Origin: Acidimicrobiia bacterium
GTDB lineage: Bacteria > Actinomycetota > Acidimicrobiia > Acidimicrobiales > Poriferisodalaceae
DNA: 64,000 nt
Direction: 5' to 3'
NCBI GenBank assembly: GCA_022820505.1
Contig: JAJEFK010000021.1
Span: 186,001 to 250,000 of the forward strand
Made by a program: the position numbers and the translations under genes. The notes beneath the pieces were generated by a model, which worked only from the letters and a program-made list of their open reading frames with translations, ran no database searches and was not told the origin of the DNA. Shown one piece after another: positions 27,045-38,677 of the stretch. Position 1 is the first letter of the stretch, and the number at the start of each line of letters is the position of its first letter.

Positions 27045-30000
27045 ATGGGGTCCCCACGCGCAGTCGAATCCGTCATGGCCGAGCCCTTCGGAGAAATCCG
27101 CATCGAAGACGGGCGTGAGTGGTACCAGATCACCGACTACGACCACGCAGATCCGTTTCTCGTCAATGTGGTCACGCTCGGCGACCTGTGGCTGTTCGTA
27201 TCGTCGAGCGGCGCGCTGACAGCAGGTCGCTACAGCGCCGACCTGGCGCTGTTCCCCTACGAGACCGATGATCGGCTGCACCGCAGCGGGGGCCGCACGG
27301 GGCCCCTCACCTTGGTCCGGGTGGGTGATGGTGAGCGCGCCTGGGAGCCCTTCGCCACTCACGCGCCGATCGGCTCGGTACAGCGCACCATCGCGAAGAC
27401 GGCCGAAGGCGACCGGCTCCGATTCGCCGAGCGGCACGACGATCTGGGGCTCACCTTCAGCTACACGTGGTCTGCGACGCCGGAGTTCGGCTTCGTACGC
27501 AGCTGCGAGCTGAGCCGTGCGCCCGATCGTGGCGCTCTCGACGTGGAAGTGCTCGACGGGTTGGTCGACGTGCTTCCCTCCGGTGTCGAGCTGGCGATCC
27601 AGCAGCAGTCGAGCACGCTGGTGGATGCCTACCGCCGCAGCGAGTACGACTACGAGGCCGAACTCGCTCTGTTCACGCTCGAGGCCCTGATCAGCGATCG
27701 GCCCGATCCGGCTGAGTCGCTGCACGCCGCAGTGGTGTGGTCACGCGGACTCGACAACGCCCGAGTCGTGCTGTCGGATCGCCAGGTGAGGCTGTTCCGC
27801 TCAGGCCGCACGCTCGCCGCTGAGCCCCTGGTGACCGGCCGCAAGGGTTCGTTCCTGCTCGCTGCCGCCGCGCGGCTCGAGCCCGGCACACCCCTCGAAT
27901 GGACCACCGTCGCCGATACGTCCCGATCCCATGCCGATGTTGCAAGGCTCCGTCGCTGGCTGCACGAGACTCCCGATCCGCGACCCGAGCTCGATGCCTC
28001 GGTGGACCGGATGCGACACGAACTCGTCCGGCTGGTGGCCTCCGCTGACGGGCTGCAGTGCACCGCGGATCGCCGCGTCGACATCAACCACTACGCCAAT
28101 GTTCTCTACAACTGCATGCGCGGGGGCGTGCCGCTCGACGACTACCGCGTCGAGGTTGCCGATGTCGAGCGGTTCGTTGCCGCGCGGAGCCGCGAGGCGG
28201 CACAGCGGTTCGGCTCCGCGACTGCTGGGCTCGATCCGACGGCCGGGCTGGGCGAGCTGCATCGGCTCGTCATCGACGATACCGATCTGTTCCGGCTGGT
28301 CGACGAGTACCTGCCGCTGGCATTCAGCCGCCGTCACGGCGACCCGAGCAGGCCATGGAACGAATTCCGCATCAGTGCCGGCGGCGAGGCGTCGAGCTTC
28401 GCCTATGAGGGCAATTGGCGAGACATCTTCCAGAACTGGGAGGCCTTGGTCACCAGCTTCCCCATGCTCGCCCACGCTGTCGTCGCCAAGTTCTTGAACG
28501 CGTCCACCCGCGACGGCCACAACCCGTACCGGATCACCAGCGAAGGCGTCGACTGGGAGACACCCGATGAGGGCTCCTGGTCGAATTTCGGCTACTGGGG
28601 CGATCACCAGATCGTCTACCTGCACCGTCTGCTGGATCTCGCGCGCCGCCATGTCCCCGGTCTGCTCGAATCGCTGCTGGGGTGGGTGGGCTACTCGTCG
28701 GCCGATGTGCCGTACCGCATGCTCCCGTACCGGGACATGGTCGCGGACCCCAAGCGGACGCTGCGCTTCGATGCACATGCCCAAGCGCAGATCGACGAAC
28801 GGGTGCGACACATCGGCGCCGACGGCAAGCTCGTGCTCGACGCCGCGGGACGCGTGCATCACGTGTCGCTCGCCGAGAAGCTGCTGCTGCCGGCATTGGC
28901 CAAGGTCTCCAGCCTGGTGCCCGGCGGCGGCATCTGGCTGAACGCGCAGCGTCCCGAGTGGAACGACGCCAACAACGCGCTCGCAGGCATCGGATTGTCG
29001 GTCGTCACCGTCGTTCACCTGCGCGACTACCTGACGTTCATCGACAGCCTGTTCTCCGACTCCGACGCCGAGACTGTTCCCCTGAGTCCGTCGGTGGCCA
29101 TATGGCTCACCGAGGTGCTGCGGATCTGCGAGGAGCACGCCGACCTCGCCGACCCCGAACGCCTCGACGACACCAGTCGCCGGGCACTGGCGGATCGGCT
29201 CGGCACGGCTTTCGAGGAATTCCGCGCTCGCATCTACGATCATCTACCCGAGCCGCCGCTGCCCACCCCACTGGCTCGCCTGCGCCAACTGGTGTCCGCA
29301 GTGCAGCCTCACCTCGACGTGATCACGGAGGCTGCCCGCCGACCCGACGACCTCGTGGATGCGTACGGTCTGGTGACCTTCGAGGCCGGCGTCGCACGTG
29401 TGAAGTCGCTGCCGCTCATGCTCGAAGGGCAGGTCGCCGTGCTGGGTTCCGACACGACAAGCCCTGCGGCGGCTGCCGGCATGCTCGACTCGCTTTTTGC
29501 CAGCGACCTGTATCAGCCCGAGAGGCGGTCCTTCCTGCTCCATCCCGACGACGCGCTGCCAAGTTTCATGGAGCGCAACCGTGTGCCTGCCGAGCGGATC
29601 AACGAGGAGCTGCGGGGCGTTCTCAATGGCCGCTCGTCGCTGCTGGAGCAAGACGCCGAGGGCAGCATCCGGTTCGCAAGCTGGCTGACCAGCAGCCGCG
29701 AGCTCGCCAGCGCGCTCGACGAGCTGCTGTCGGCGTCGCGTATCAGCCCCATGGAGCATGCCGAGATCGCCGCCGCATATGAAGACGTGTTCGGGCACCA
29801 GGCATTCATCGGACGCGCGCAGACGATGTATCGCTATGAGGGGCTCGGCTCGATCTACTGGCACATGGTGATGAAGCTGATGGTGGCCACCCAGCGCCAG
29901 ATCACCGCTGCCGTCGACCGCGGCACCGACGCCGACCTCGTGAACCGGCTCATCGAGCACTACCGCCGGATACGGGCCGGGCTCGGCTTTCTGAAGTCGG

Positions 30001-30491
30001 CCGCTGAGCAGGGCGCATTCCCGCTCGAGCCGTACTCGCACACGCCTGCCGATGCGGGCGCTCAGCAGCCGGGGATGACCGGCGCCGCGAAGGACGGGAT
30101 CCTGATCCGCTGGGGCGAACTGGGCGTGCAGGTCCGCGATGGACGCGTGCGCTTCCGGCCGGTGCTGCTCGGCGCCGACGAGTTCCTGCAAGCTCCGCAG
30201 CCCTGGTCACCGCTTGGCTCAGATGGCCAGCTCGACGCAGGCACGTTGGGATTCACCTATTGCGGCGTGCCGGTGATCTACCGGTTGGGCGGAGGCCCCC
30301 CTTCGCTGACGGTGACCCTGCGTGAGGGGGCCTCGACGGTGATCGGCGACGAGCTCGATGCTGAGGTGAGCGCGTTGCTGTTCGGCCGTTCAGGAGCGAT
30401 CACCAGCATCGAGGCCAGCGTCGAACTCTGGCCGCATCGACACGCGGCGCCGCAAGCCGCCGCCGTCGCATCACCAACCGGCACACCCTGA
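27045..30491 (+). CDS. Large conserved uncharacterised protein in glucan-utilisation locus; candidate cytoplasmic carbohydrate-active enzyme
   Basis: About 1,150 aa without a clear signal peptide; FGYWGDHQIVYLHRLLDLARRHVPG, GGGIWLNAQRPEWNDANNALAGIGLSVVTVVHLRDYLTF suggest an alpha/alpha-barrel-like enzyme. Starts 27045 or 27075. Confidence 0.8.
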   Translation: MGSPRAVESVMAEPFGEIRIEDGREWYQITDYDHADPFLVNVVTLGDLWLFVSSSGALTAGRYSADLALFPYETDDRLHRSGGRTGPLTLVRVGDGERAWEPFATHAPIGSVQRTIAKTAEGDRLRFAERHDDLGLTFSYTWSATPEFGFVRSCELSRAPDRGALDVEVLDGLVDVLPSGVELAIQQQSSTLVDAYRRSEYDYEAELALFTLEALISDRPDPAESLHAAVVWSRGLDNARVVLSDRQVRLFRSGRTLAAEPLVTGRKGSFLLAAAARLEPGTPLEWTTVADTSRSHADVARLRRWLHETPDPRPELDASVDRMRHELVRLVASADGLQCTADRRVDINHYANVLYNCMRGGVPLDDYRVEVADVERFVAARSREAAQRFGSATAGLDPTAGLGELHRLVIDDTDLFRLVDEYLPLAFSRRHGDPSRPWNEFRISAGGEASSFAYEGNWRDIFQNWEALVTSFPMLAHAVVAKFLNASTRDGHNPYRITSEGVDWETPDEGSWSNFGYWGDHQIVYLHRLLDLARRHVPGLLESLLGWVGYSSADVPYRMLPYRDMVADPKRTLRFDAHAQAQIDERVRHIGADGKLVLDAAGRVHHVSLAEKLLLPALAKVSSLVPGGGIWLNAQRPEWNDANNALAGIGLSVVTVVHLRDYLTFIDSLFSDSDAETVPLSPSVAIWLTEVLRICEEHADLADPERLDDTSRRALADRLGTAFEEFRARIYDHLPEPPLPTPLARLRQLVSAVQPHLDVITEAARRPDDLVDAYGLVTFEAGVARVKSLPLMLEGQVAVLGSDTTSPAAAAGMLDSLFASDLYQPERRSFLLHPDDALPSFMERNRVPAERINEELRGVLNGRSSLLEQDAEGSIRFASWLTSSRELASALDELLSASRISPMEHAEIAAAYEDVFGHQAFIGRAQTMYRYEGLGSIYWHMVMKLMVATQRQITAAVDRGTDADLVNRLIEHYRRIRAGLGFLKSAAEQGAFPLEPYSHTPADAGAQQPGMTGAAKDGILIRWGELGVQVRDGRVRFRPVLLGADEFLQAPQPWSPLGSDGQLDAGTLGFTYCGVPVIYRLGGGPPSLTVTLREGASTVIGDELDAEVSALLFGRSGAITSIEASVELWPHRHAAPQAAAVASPTGTP

Positions 30492-30518
30492 GAAACTCCG
30501 AGACGAGGAGCCAGCACC

Positions 30519-31670
<1,152 letters not shown>

Positions 31671-31755
31671 ACCCCGGTCACTGCTCGGAGTGCTGAGCCG
31701 CGCAGCGGAGCCGGACAGCGCCGGCTGCCGTCGTACAATTCGCGTCGTGGGGATT

Positions 31756-32700
31756 GGGGAGGTGATGCTCCCGCCGCTGTACGAACGGCCGCCTCGACCG
31801 CTGGCCATGGCGCGCTGGACGATCACCAAGTTCCTGTGGTGGCAGGGTGGCCTGTGGATCGCCGTCGGCATCGTGGCGTGGAACTGGCTCACGCCGTCGC
31901 TCGAGAGCTTCGCGACCCCGGCGGCGTGGGCAGTCGCAGCGGTGTATCTGCGCAACGTGGCGCTCCTGATTGCCGTGGCCGGGGGCTTGCACTGGTGGCT
32001 GTTCATCCGGCGCCGCCAGGGCACCCGGCACAAGTACGACGAGCGCTGGCTGTCGGCTGGGCGCAGGCCGTTCCTGTTCAGAAACCAGACCCGTGACAAC
32101 GTGTTCTGGTCGCTCGCCAGCGCCTGCTCCATCGCAGCGCTGTACGAGGCGCTGATGCTGTGGCTGTATGCCAACGACCTCATCTGGACCGTTCCGGCAA
32201 CCGGCAGCCTCGCCGGCTTCGGCTACACAGCGGCGCTGACGCTGCTGATCTTCCCGCTGGGCTCGGTGCACTTCTACGCCAACCACCGGCTGCTCCACAC
32301 CAAGCACCTGTACCGCTGGGCTCACTCGCTGCACCATCGCAACGTCAACATCGGCCCGTGGTCGGGCGTCTCGATGCATCCGCTTGAGCACGTGCTGTAG
32401 CTCTCGGTGCCGCTGGTCTTCCTGGTGATCCCGGCGAACCCGTACTTGATCACTCTGACGACCACGTATTTCCTGCTGTCACCGGCTGCGTCGCATTCGG
32501 GTTTCGACCGCTTCGTGGTAGCTGGCGGTCGCACCGTGGCCGGCGGCGACCGCTTCCACACGCTCCACCACCGCTATTTCGACTGCAACTACGGAACGGC
32601 GATCGTGCCGCTCGACAAGTGGTTCGGCACGTTCCACGACGGCAGCCACGAAGCCAACGATCGCATCGTCGAACGCCGCCGTCGCCTGGCAGCCCGCTAG
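31756..32700 (+). pseudogene. Sterol desaturase / fatty acid hydroxylase family protein interrupted by one in-frame TAG (32398-32400)
   Basis: Histidine motifs HFYANHRLLHTKHLYRWAHSLHHRNVN... then GVSMHPLEHVL-TAG-LSVPLVFLVIPANPY...DRFHTLHHRYFDCNYGTAIVPLDKWFGTFHDG in the same frame. Start is uncertain (ORF 31690). Confidence 0.82.
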
Positions 32701-32748
32701 GAGCTCCCGTCGGGCGAACAGGATCCGCGAGCCCGCTGGGCGGCAGAC

Positions 32749-33477
32749 TCAGGCAATGGTCTCGGGTTCGGTGGTGACGAGCAGTTCGGCGACAGATGCG
32801 GTATTCGGCAGTCGCAGGATCGTGGCCAGAGCCTGGGCCAGATCGTCGGCTTGGATCATGATCGACGGGTCCACCCCGAAGCCCGAGGTCATGTCGGTCT
32901 GCACATAGCCCGGACACACGGCCGTGCACCGGATCCCATCAGGAAAGGTGAGGTGCCGGACCGAGTGGTGCAGCGCCATTGCGGCGTGCTTGCTCATCGC
33001 ATAGCCGGGCGCGAACGTGCCGCGCACTCGCTTGCCCGACATCGAGATCACGTTCACGATGCGGCCCTCGCCACTGTGGCGCAGGTGGGCGAGTGTGGCG
33101 CGGAGCATGCGGAACGGCCCCTTCGCGTTGACCTCCCACATCTCGTCGAGCGTGTCCTCGGTCAGATCTTCGAAGTCATCGGGATGGGCGACGCCAGCGT
33201 TGTTGACGAGGCAGTCGATCCGGCCGTGCGCCGAAATCGTCTCTGCGGTCCAGCGCTCGGCAGCCTCGGGATCGGTGGCGTCGTAGCGGTGCAGGCTTAC
33301 CGCCGGCCCGCCGCCGGCGTCGATTCGGTACTCAGCAGCTGAGGTTTCCAGCGAGGCCACCTCGCGTGCTCCCAGCGACAGCGCCCAGCCGTCGGCATGC
33401 AGGGCTGCGGCGATGGCCTCGCCGATGCCGCGATTCGCACCGCTGATCATCGCCACGCAACCGGTGATGTCTCGCAT
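32749..33477 (-). CDS. SDR family oxidoreductase
   Basis: MRDITGCVAMISGANRGIGEAIAAAL, CLVNNAGVAHP, GYAMSKHAAMALHHSVR. ATG at 33477 with an AGGAGGAA RBS. Confidence 0.92.
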   Translation of the reverse strand: MRDITGCVAMISGANRGIGEAIAAALHADGWALSLGAREVASLETSAAEYRIDAGGGPAVSLHRYDATDPEAAERWTAETISAHGRIDCLVNNAGVAHPDDFEDLTEDTLDEMWEVNAKGPFRMLRATLAHLRHSGEGRIVNVISMSGKRVRGTFAPGYAMSKHAAMALHHSVRHLTFPDGIRCTAVCPGYVQTDMTSGFGVDPSIMIQADDLAQALATILRLPNTASVAELLVTTEPETIA

Positions 33478-33591
33478 CTTGCATTCCTCCTGCTGGGCAG
33501 CTGGGTCATCCCGACGCGCTTCGGTGACCCGCAGTAGCGTTCGCAATCGGCCTCGCCCCGCAGCCGGCAGGCCGATCCGGAGGCTAGGTCG

Positions 33592-34890
33592 ATGGTGCAG
33601 AGTTTGTCGGAGGGCAGCGGGGGGGCCGCATACCTCCCGGGTTCGCCCGAGCGCGACGAACTGTCACGCCGCACTATCCGGGTTCTGCAGCTCGGGGTGA
33701 TCCCCGGCGGGTTGGCCATGACGGCATCGTTCTCGGCGTCGACGCTGCTGGCCGACCAGATGACCGGCAGCGAGACAAAAGCCTCGCTGGCCGCCGTCTG
33801 CCTCAGCATCGGCGGCACCCTCGCCGGCATCCCGCTCGCTGCGCTGATGGCCCGCCGCGGCCGCCGCGCCGGTCTCTCAGCTGGCTACTTCGTCGGTGCA
33901 ATCGGCGCCACGCTGGCGCTGCTGTCAGCGTTCATCGGTCGCTACTCGGTGCTCGTGTTCGGCATGGTGCTGATCGGCACTGGCCAGGCCGCCAACCTGG
34001 CAGCGAGGTACGCCGGCGCCGACCTGGCCACCGACGAGAATCGGGCCCGCTCGATCAGCTTGGTGCTGTGGGCGAGCACGGTCGGCTCGGTCTTGGGACC
34101 GACGGTCGCGCTCGGTCTCAAGAGCATCTTCGCTGACACCGAGGGGCTGAGCGGATTCGCGCTGCCGTACGCATTGGCGCTCGGCCTGTTCGGCCTGGGG
34201 GCCGCCAACATCTGGCGCCGTCTGCGCCCCGATCCATTGCACGTAGTGGCCGCCGATGCGGGTTCGACGAGCGTCAAGCTGCCGAGCTTGGCCGAGGCCG
34301 GCCGCATCCTGGCCCATCCGGTGGCGTCAATTGCGCTCATCGGCATGATGCTGTCGCAGGCCGTGATGGTGGGCGTCATGACGGTGTCGCCGATTCACAT
34401 GTCCCAGGGCGGCCAGAACCCGCTGATCATCGGCATCATGCTCTCGCTGCACATCGCCGGCATGTTCGCGTTCTCGCCATATGTGGGCTGGCTGGTGGAC
34501 CGCGTCGGCGGCCAGATCGTCATCGTCGCCGGCGCGCTCGTGCTCACCGTCGGCGCTGTCATGGCCGCCAACACCGACGCTGAACATGCCACCGGTCTGC
34601 TGCTGGGGCTGTTTCTCATCGGCATCGGCTGGAGCTGCTGCGTAGTGTCCGCCAGCTCGCTGCTGACCGCCTCGTTCCCGCTCGAGCGCCGAGTCAGCGT
34701 GCAAGCCACCGCCGACGTGCTGATGACGGCCCTCGGCGCCGCCGCCGGCGTGAGTTCAGGCTTGGCGGTGGAGCACCGCTCCTATGCCGATCTGGCGAGC
34801 TGGGGAGCGTGGGTGGCCGTGGCGCTCGGCATCGCGGCCGTCGTGATGCTGGTGCGCAACTTCCGGGTCACGCGGCGCTTCACAGCTTGA
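33592..34890 (+). CDS. MFS transporter
   Basis: GIPLAALMARRGRRAGLSAGYFVGAIGATLALLSAFIGRYSVLVFGMVLIGTGQAANLAARYAGADLA. Confidence 0.92.
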   Translation: MVQSLSEGSGGAAYLPGSPERDELSRRTIRVLQLGVIPGGLAMTASFSASTLLADQMTGSETKASLAAVCLSIGGTLAGIPLAALMARRGRRAGLSAGYFVGAIGATLALLSAFIGRYSVLVFGMVLIGTGQAANLAARYAGADLATDENRARSISLVLWASTVGSVLGPTVALGLKSIFADTEGLSGFALPYALALGLFGLGAANIWRRLRPDPLHVVAADAGSTSVKLPSLAEAGRILAHPVASIALIGMMLSQAVMVGVMTVSPIHMSQGGQNPLIIGIMLSLHIAGMFAFSPYVGWLVDRVGGQIVIVAGALVLTVGAVMAANTDAEHATGLLLGLFLIGIGWSCCVVSASSLLTASFPLERRVSVQATADVLMTALGAAAGVSSGLAVEHRSYADLASWGAWVAVALGIAAVVMLVRNFRVTRRFTA

Positions 34891-34915
34891 TCAGCGGCTC
34901 AGCTGGCAACGCTGG

Positions 34916-35731
34916 TCAGAACAAGCCGTTGAGGCAGGCAGTCAGCTTGGCGTCGGCTGTCGGCGCTTGCGCAGTGAGACGCGACAGGAACGACACCGAA
35001 ACGAAGTCGTCCATGACCGCGCCGGTGTCGACCTCGGCGGGCATATCCACGGCGTCGCCCCACTCCATGGCGACCCGGAACGCGTCGGCGTTGTCGGGAT
35101 GCGGCTCAAGGCTCACCGAGGTGATCGAACGCGGCGGCAGGGTGCCCACCTCGGTGAACCGCCAGCCCTTCATGTCGGCGACTTCACGATTCGGCACGTT
35201 GAGGTTGACTGCCCATGCCGAGTCGTGTTCGTCCGCGAGCAGACCGCTGAGCACGACGCTGGCAACTTCGGCTGCTGCATGCCACTTCTGGTCTGCGATG
35301 GCGTCTTCCCAGCCTTGGCCCTCAACCCCGAATCCCTCCACGGTCTGGCTGACCGCCAAGCCCGGGATGTTGCCGTTGCGGCCCGTCAGCACCGCGCCGA
35401 CGGTGCCGGAGTGATACACGGATCGGCCGACGTTCGCGCCTGGGTTGATCCCCGACACCACCAGATCCACTGGGCCGAAAGCGCCCAGCCGGGCAAACAT
35501 GACGCACAGCGCCGGCGCCCCCGAGACCGCCCAGGCATCGGTGACGCCGTCGAAGCGCACCTTGTGCACTTGGGGATCCATCAGATGCAGCGGACCGATC
35601 GCGGCGCCTGCGCCCGAGTATTCGGAGTCTGGCGCCACCACCACCACATCGCCATGAGCGGTCATCGCACTCGCAAGTACGTGCAGTCCTTCGGACTCGA
35701 TTCCGTCATCGTTGGTCACCAGGATGCGCAC
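34916..35731 (-). CDS. 5'/3'-nucleotidase SurE family protein
   Basis: VRILVTNDDGIESEGLHVLASAM, VVVAPDSEYSGAGAAI, DLVVSGINPGANVGRSVYHSGTVGAVLTGRNGNIPGLAVS. Confidence 0.93.
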   Translation of the reverse strand: MRILVTNDDGIESEGLHVLASAMTAHGDVVVVAPDSEYSGAGAAIGPLHLMDPQVHKVRFDGVTDAWAVSGAPALCVMFARLGAFGPVDLVVSGINPGANVGRSVYHSGTVGAVLTGRNGNIPGLAVSQTVEGFGVEGQGWEDAIADQKWHAAAEVASVVLSGLLADEHDSAWAVNLNVPNREVADMKGWRFTEVGTLPPRSITSVSLEPHPDNADAFRVAMEWGDAVDMPAEVDTGAVMDDFVSVSFLSRLTAQAPTADAKLTACLNGLF

Positions 35732-35813
35732 CGTGTCGAAGGTACCGCCCGCAGATGACGTGGTGACGTATGAGGCTGAGCCGTCAGGCGAAGCCGTGGC
35801 AAGCTGTCTCGCT

Positions 35814-36611
35814 GTGAAGGAGTTGGCTGAGCCGGGCAGTGGGCGCCAGTTGCGCGTTCTGCACACCTCCGACGTGCACATCGGGCATGTACGCGGGCCG
35901 CACGGCAGTCACCGAGACGTGTGCCAGTGCCCTATCCATGCCCTCGCCGCAACCGCGGTTGCCCATGCAGCCGACATCCTGCTGATCGCGGGAGACCTGT
36001 TCGACCACGCCCGGCTGAAACGGTCCGATGTCGCGCACACGATGGAGCTGCTCGGCAGCGTCGATGCGTCAGTCGTCATCATCCCTGGCAACCACGATGT
36101 CCATGACGAGCAGTCGCTGTGGGGCACCCATGCCGACCACGAGCACCGGCTCGAGGTCACGGGCGCCGGCGTGATCTTCCTCGACGATCCCGAGGGCGCC
36201 ATCCTGCACTTCGGCGAGCACGACCTGACGCTGTGGGGCCGGGCGATGGACCTGCACCACTCCGAGTACCGGCCCCTCGCAGGCGTGCCTGCACGCCCCG
36301 ACGACGGATGGTTCATCGCGGCAGGGCACGGGCACTTCCAGCGCACCGCTGACGATGCGCACCGGTCGTCGCCGATCGCCGCCGAGGAGATCGCGGCCAC
36401 CGGAGCCGACTACGTGGCGCTCGGGCACTGGCATGTGACGACTGATGTCTCCGTCGGCGATGTCGTGGCTTGGTACCCGGGGGCCCCAATGGGCGTCCCG
36501 TCGAATGGCACGGCCTCCCTCGTCACGTTCTCGCAGGCTGCCGATGGCGTCGACCGCTCGGTCGCGGTATCGCATGTGCCCGTGGCCGCGCCTGCCGACG
36601 GCTGCGCCTAG
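35814..36611 (+). CDS. Metallophosphoesterase (SbcD-like)
   Basis: LRVLHTSDVHIGHVRG, DILLIAGDLFDHARLKRSDV, VVIIPGNHDVHD, YVALGHWH; GTG 35814 assumed. Confidence 0.88.
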   Translation: MKELAEPGSGRQLRVLHTSDVHIGHVRGPHGSHRDVCQCPIHALAATAVAHAADILLIAGDLFDHARLKRSDVAHTMELLGSVDASVVIIPGNHDVHDEQSLWGTHADHEHRLEVTGAGVIFLDDPEGAILHFGEHDLTLWGRAMDLHHSEYRPLAGVPARPDDGWFIAAGHGHFQRTADDAHRSSPIAAEEIAATGADYVALGHWHVTTDVSVGDVVAWYPGAPMGVPSNGTASLVTFSQAADGVDRSVAVSHVPVAAPADGCA

Positions 36612-36621
36612 CGGCGTCTGC

Positions 36622-38622
36622 TCAGATTCCAGCGGCGGCGCGGTCGATGCGACGCTGCAGCGCCTCGCATTCGGACATGTGGCGCATCGCATCGGACTTG
36701 GCAGTGCCGTAGTCCTCGGCGACCTGGCGCGCACGTTCGGGGTCGTCGTAGGTGGCGGGCTCGCCCAGCAGTGCCTGCAGCTCTGCGACGCGGTGCTCGG
36801 CCGCCTCCCATGACCGCTCGGCCGCAGCGAGTTCCCGGCGCAGGTCGGCTGTTGCGTCGTGAGCAGCTTGACGCTTGCTGGCCCCCGCACGGCGCCGCTC
36901 GGCAGCTGCCGCTCGCGATGTCGGCGCCTCGGTGCCAGTGTTCCGACCGGCGCCGGCGCCCCGACCGCCGGTGCCGGCGGTTCCCGCGGTGCTGCCGCCA
37001 GCGGTCCGTCTCGTGCTCAGCCCCGGCGGCCGCAGCAGGTCCTCGTCGACGCCCGGGTGCAGGGTGGCGGTGCCGTCACGCACCACGATCAGCGAGTCGG
37101 CGACGCTGCGGATGAGATGGCGGTCGTGGGTCACCAGCAGCACCGTGCCCGGGTACACCGACAGCGCATCCTCCAGCAGATCGCAGCTCGGCAGATCGAG
37201 GTGGTTGGTGGGCTCGTCGAGCACCAGCAGGTTCACCGGATTCGCCATAGTGATGCCGAGCGCCAGCCGGGTGCGCTCGCCGCCGGAGAGATCCGCCACC
37301 TTGCGGTCCGCAGCGTCGCCCGGAAAACCGAAGCCGCCGAGCATCGTGCGCACATTCCGCCCGGGCTGATCGCCCACCGAGGCCGTGAACTCCTCCACCA
37401 CTGACCGTCGAGGATCCATGACCTCGGCGAGGTGCTGAGCGAACGTGGCCATGTCCACGTTGCGGCCGCGGTGCAGCTCGCCGTCGAGAACGCCCAATTC
37501 GCCCTGCAGCACCCGCAGCAGCGTCGTCTTGCCGGCGCCATTCGGACCGACCACTCCCACCTTGGTGCCGCGTTCGATGACGAGGTCCACGCCTTCGAGC
37601 ACCGGAGCGTCACCGTCGGCGTAGCCCACCGAAGCGCCGATCATCTCCACAACGACCCGCGACGAGCGCCGCGGCGTGCCGAAGCCGAAGCGGGCCGCCA
37701 GCTCCTTGCGGCTCGGCACCTCGACCGGCTCGAGCTTCGCCAGTGCCTTGATCCTGCTCTGCACCTGCCGAGCTTTCGTGGCCTTGTAGCGGAACCGCTC
37801 GATGAATCGCTCGGTGTGAGCCCGGCGCCGAGCCTGCTGTGCTGCCGCCGCCTCGGCGGCCGCAATCCGCTCCTCGCGGGCCACAACGAACTCGGCGAAG
37901 CCGCCGACGTGCTCATACGCGGTCGTGCCGTCCATCTCGATCACGCGGTTGGCAACGGCGTCGATGAAGTCGCGGTCGTGGCTGACGAACAGCAGCCCGC
38001 CCTCCCAGGCAGCGAGCTGGTCTTCCAACCAGGCCACCGAGTCGACATCGAGGTGGTTGGTGGGCTCGTCAGCCAGCAGCACATCGGGCTTCGCCAGCAG
38101 CAGTTGAGCGAGCGCGACCCGCATCCGCCAACCGCCCGACAGCTGCGCCACCGGGCGCTGCGCATCGTCGGCTGCAAAACCCAGGCCGGCGAGCACCCGG
38201 TGAGCTTCCGCTTCGAAGCCGTAGCCGCCGATCTGGCGAAAGTGAGCCTCCAGCTCGCCGTACCGGGCGAGCACCTCGTCGTGGTCGGCGGCGTCGACAT
38301 CGGCCAGTCTCGCCTCCAGCGATCGAAGCTCGGCCGTCATTGCGGTGATGTCGCCCGCCCCGGCCAGCGTCGCCTCGAGCACGGTGCCGTCGGCGATCTC
38401 GGCGAGCTCCTGGGGCAGGTAGCCGATCGTCAGCCCGCTCTGGCGGTGGACCTCGCCTTCGTCGGGCTCGTTGATGCCGGCCAGGATCTCCAGCAAGGTC
38501 GTCTTGCCGATCCCGTTGCCGCCGACCAGCGCCACGCGCCGGCCAGGCGCCAGCTGCACGCTGACGTCAGCGAACAGCCGCCGCGGCGGGTACGACTTGG
38601 CGAGCGAGGAACCCCACAGCAC
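36622..38622 (-). CDS. ABC-F family ATP-binding protein
   Basis: Two ABC domains ([32 protein letters not shown]), [64 protein letters not shown]; no TM segments. Confidence 0.96.
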   Translation of the reverse strand: MLWGSSLAKSYPPRRLFADVSVQLAPGRRVALVGGNGIGKTTLLEILAGINEPDEGEVHRQSGLTIGYLPQELAEIADGTVLEATLAGAGDITAMTAELRSLEARLADVDAADHDEVLARYGELEAHFRQIGGYGFEAEAHRVLAGLGFAADDAQRPVAQLSGGWRMRVALAQLLLAKPDVLLADEPTNHLDVDSVAWLEDQLAAWEGGLLFVSHDRDFIDAVANRVIEMDGTTAYEHVGGFAEFVVAREERIAAAEAAAAQQARRRAHTERFIERFRYKATKARQVQSRIKALAKLEPVEVPSRKELAARFGFGTPRRSSRVVVEMIGASVGYADGDAPVLEGVDLVIERGTKVGVVGPNGAGKTTLLRVLQGELGVLDGELHRGRNVDMATFAQHLAEVMDPRRSVVEEFTASVGDQPGRNVRTMLGGFGFPGDAADRKVADLSGGERTRLALGITMANPVNLLVLDEPTNHLDLPSCDLLEDALSVYPGTVLLVTHDRHLIRSVADSLIVVRDGTATLHPGVDEDLLRPPGLSTRRTAGGSTAGTAGTGGRGAGAGRNTGTEAPTSRAAAAERRRAGASKRQAAHDATADLRRELAAAERSWEAAEHRVAELQALLGEPATYDDPERARQVAEDYGTAKSDAMRHMSECEALQRRIDRAAAGI

Positions 38623-38677
38623 GCAGCGAGTCTGCCGCAGGGTCGCCCGATCGAGCGGTTGAATTTCGTGTCAGGCG

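Noticed and set aside
32398-32400. TAG in the sterol desaturase-like gene as pyrrolysine
   Set aside because: No Pyl machinery seen, the family is not known to use Pyl, and the position is normally Tyr; a nonsense mutation or sequencing error is simpler.
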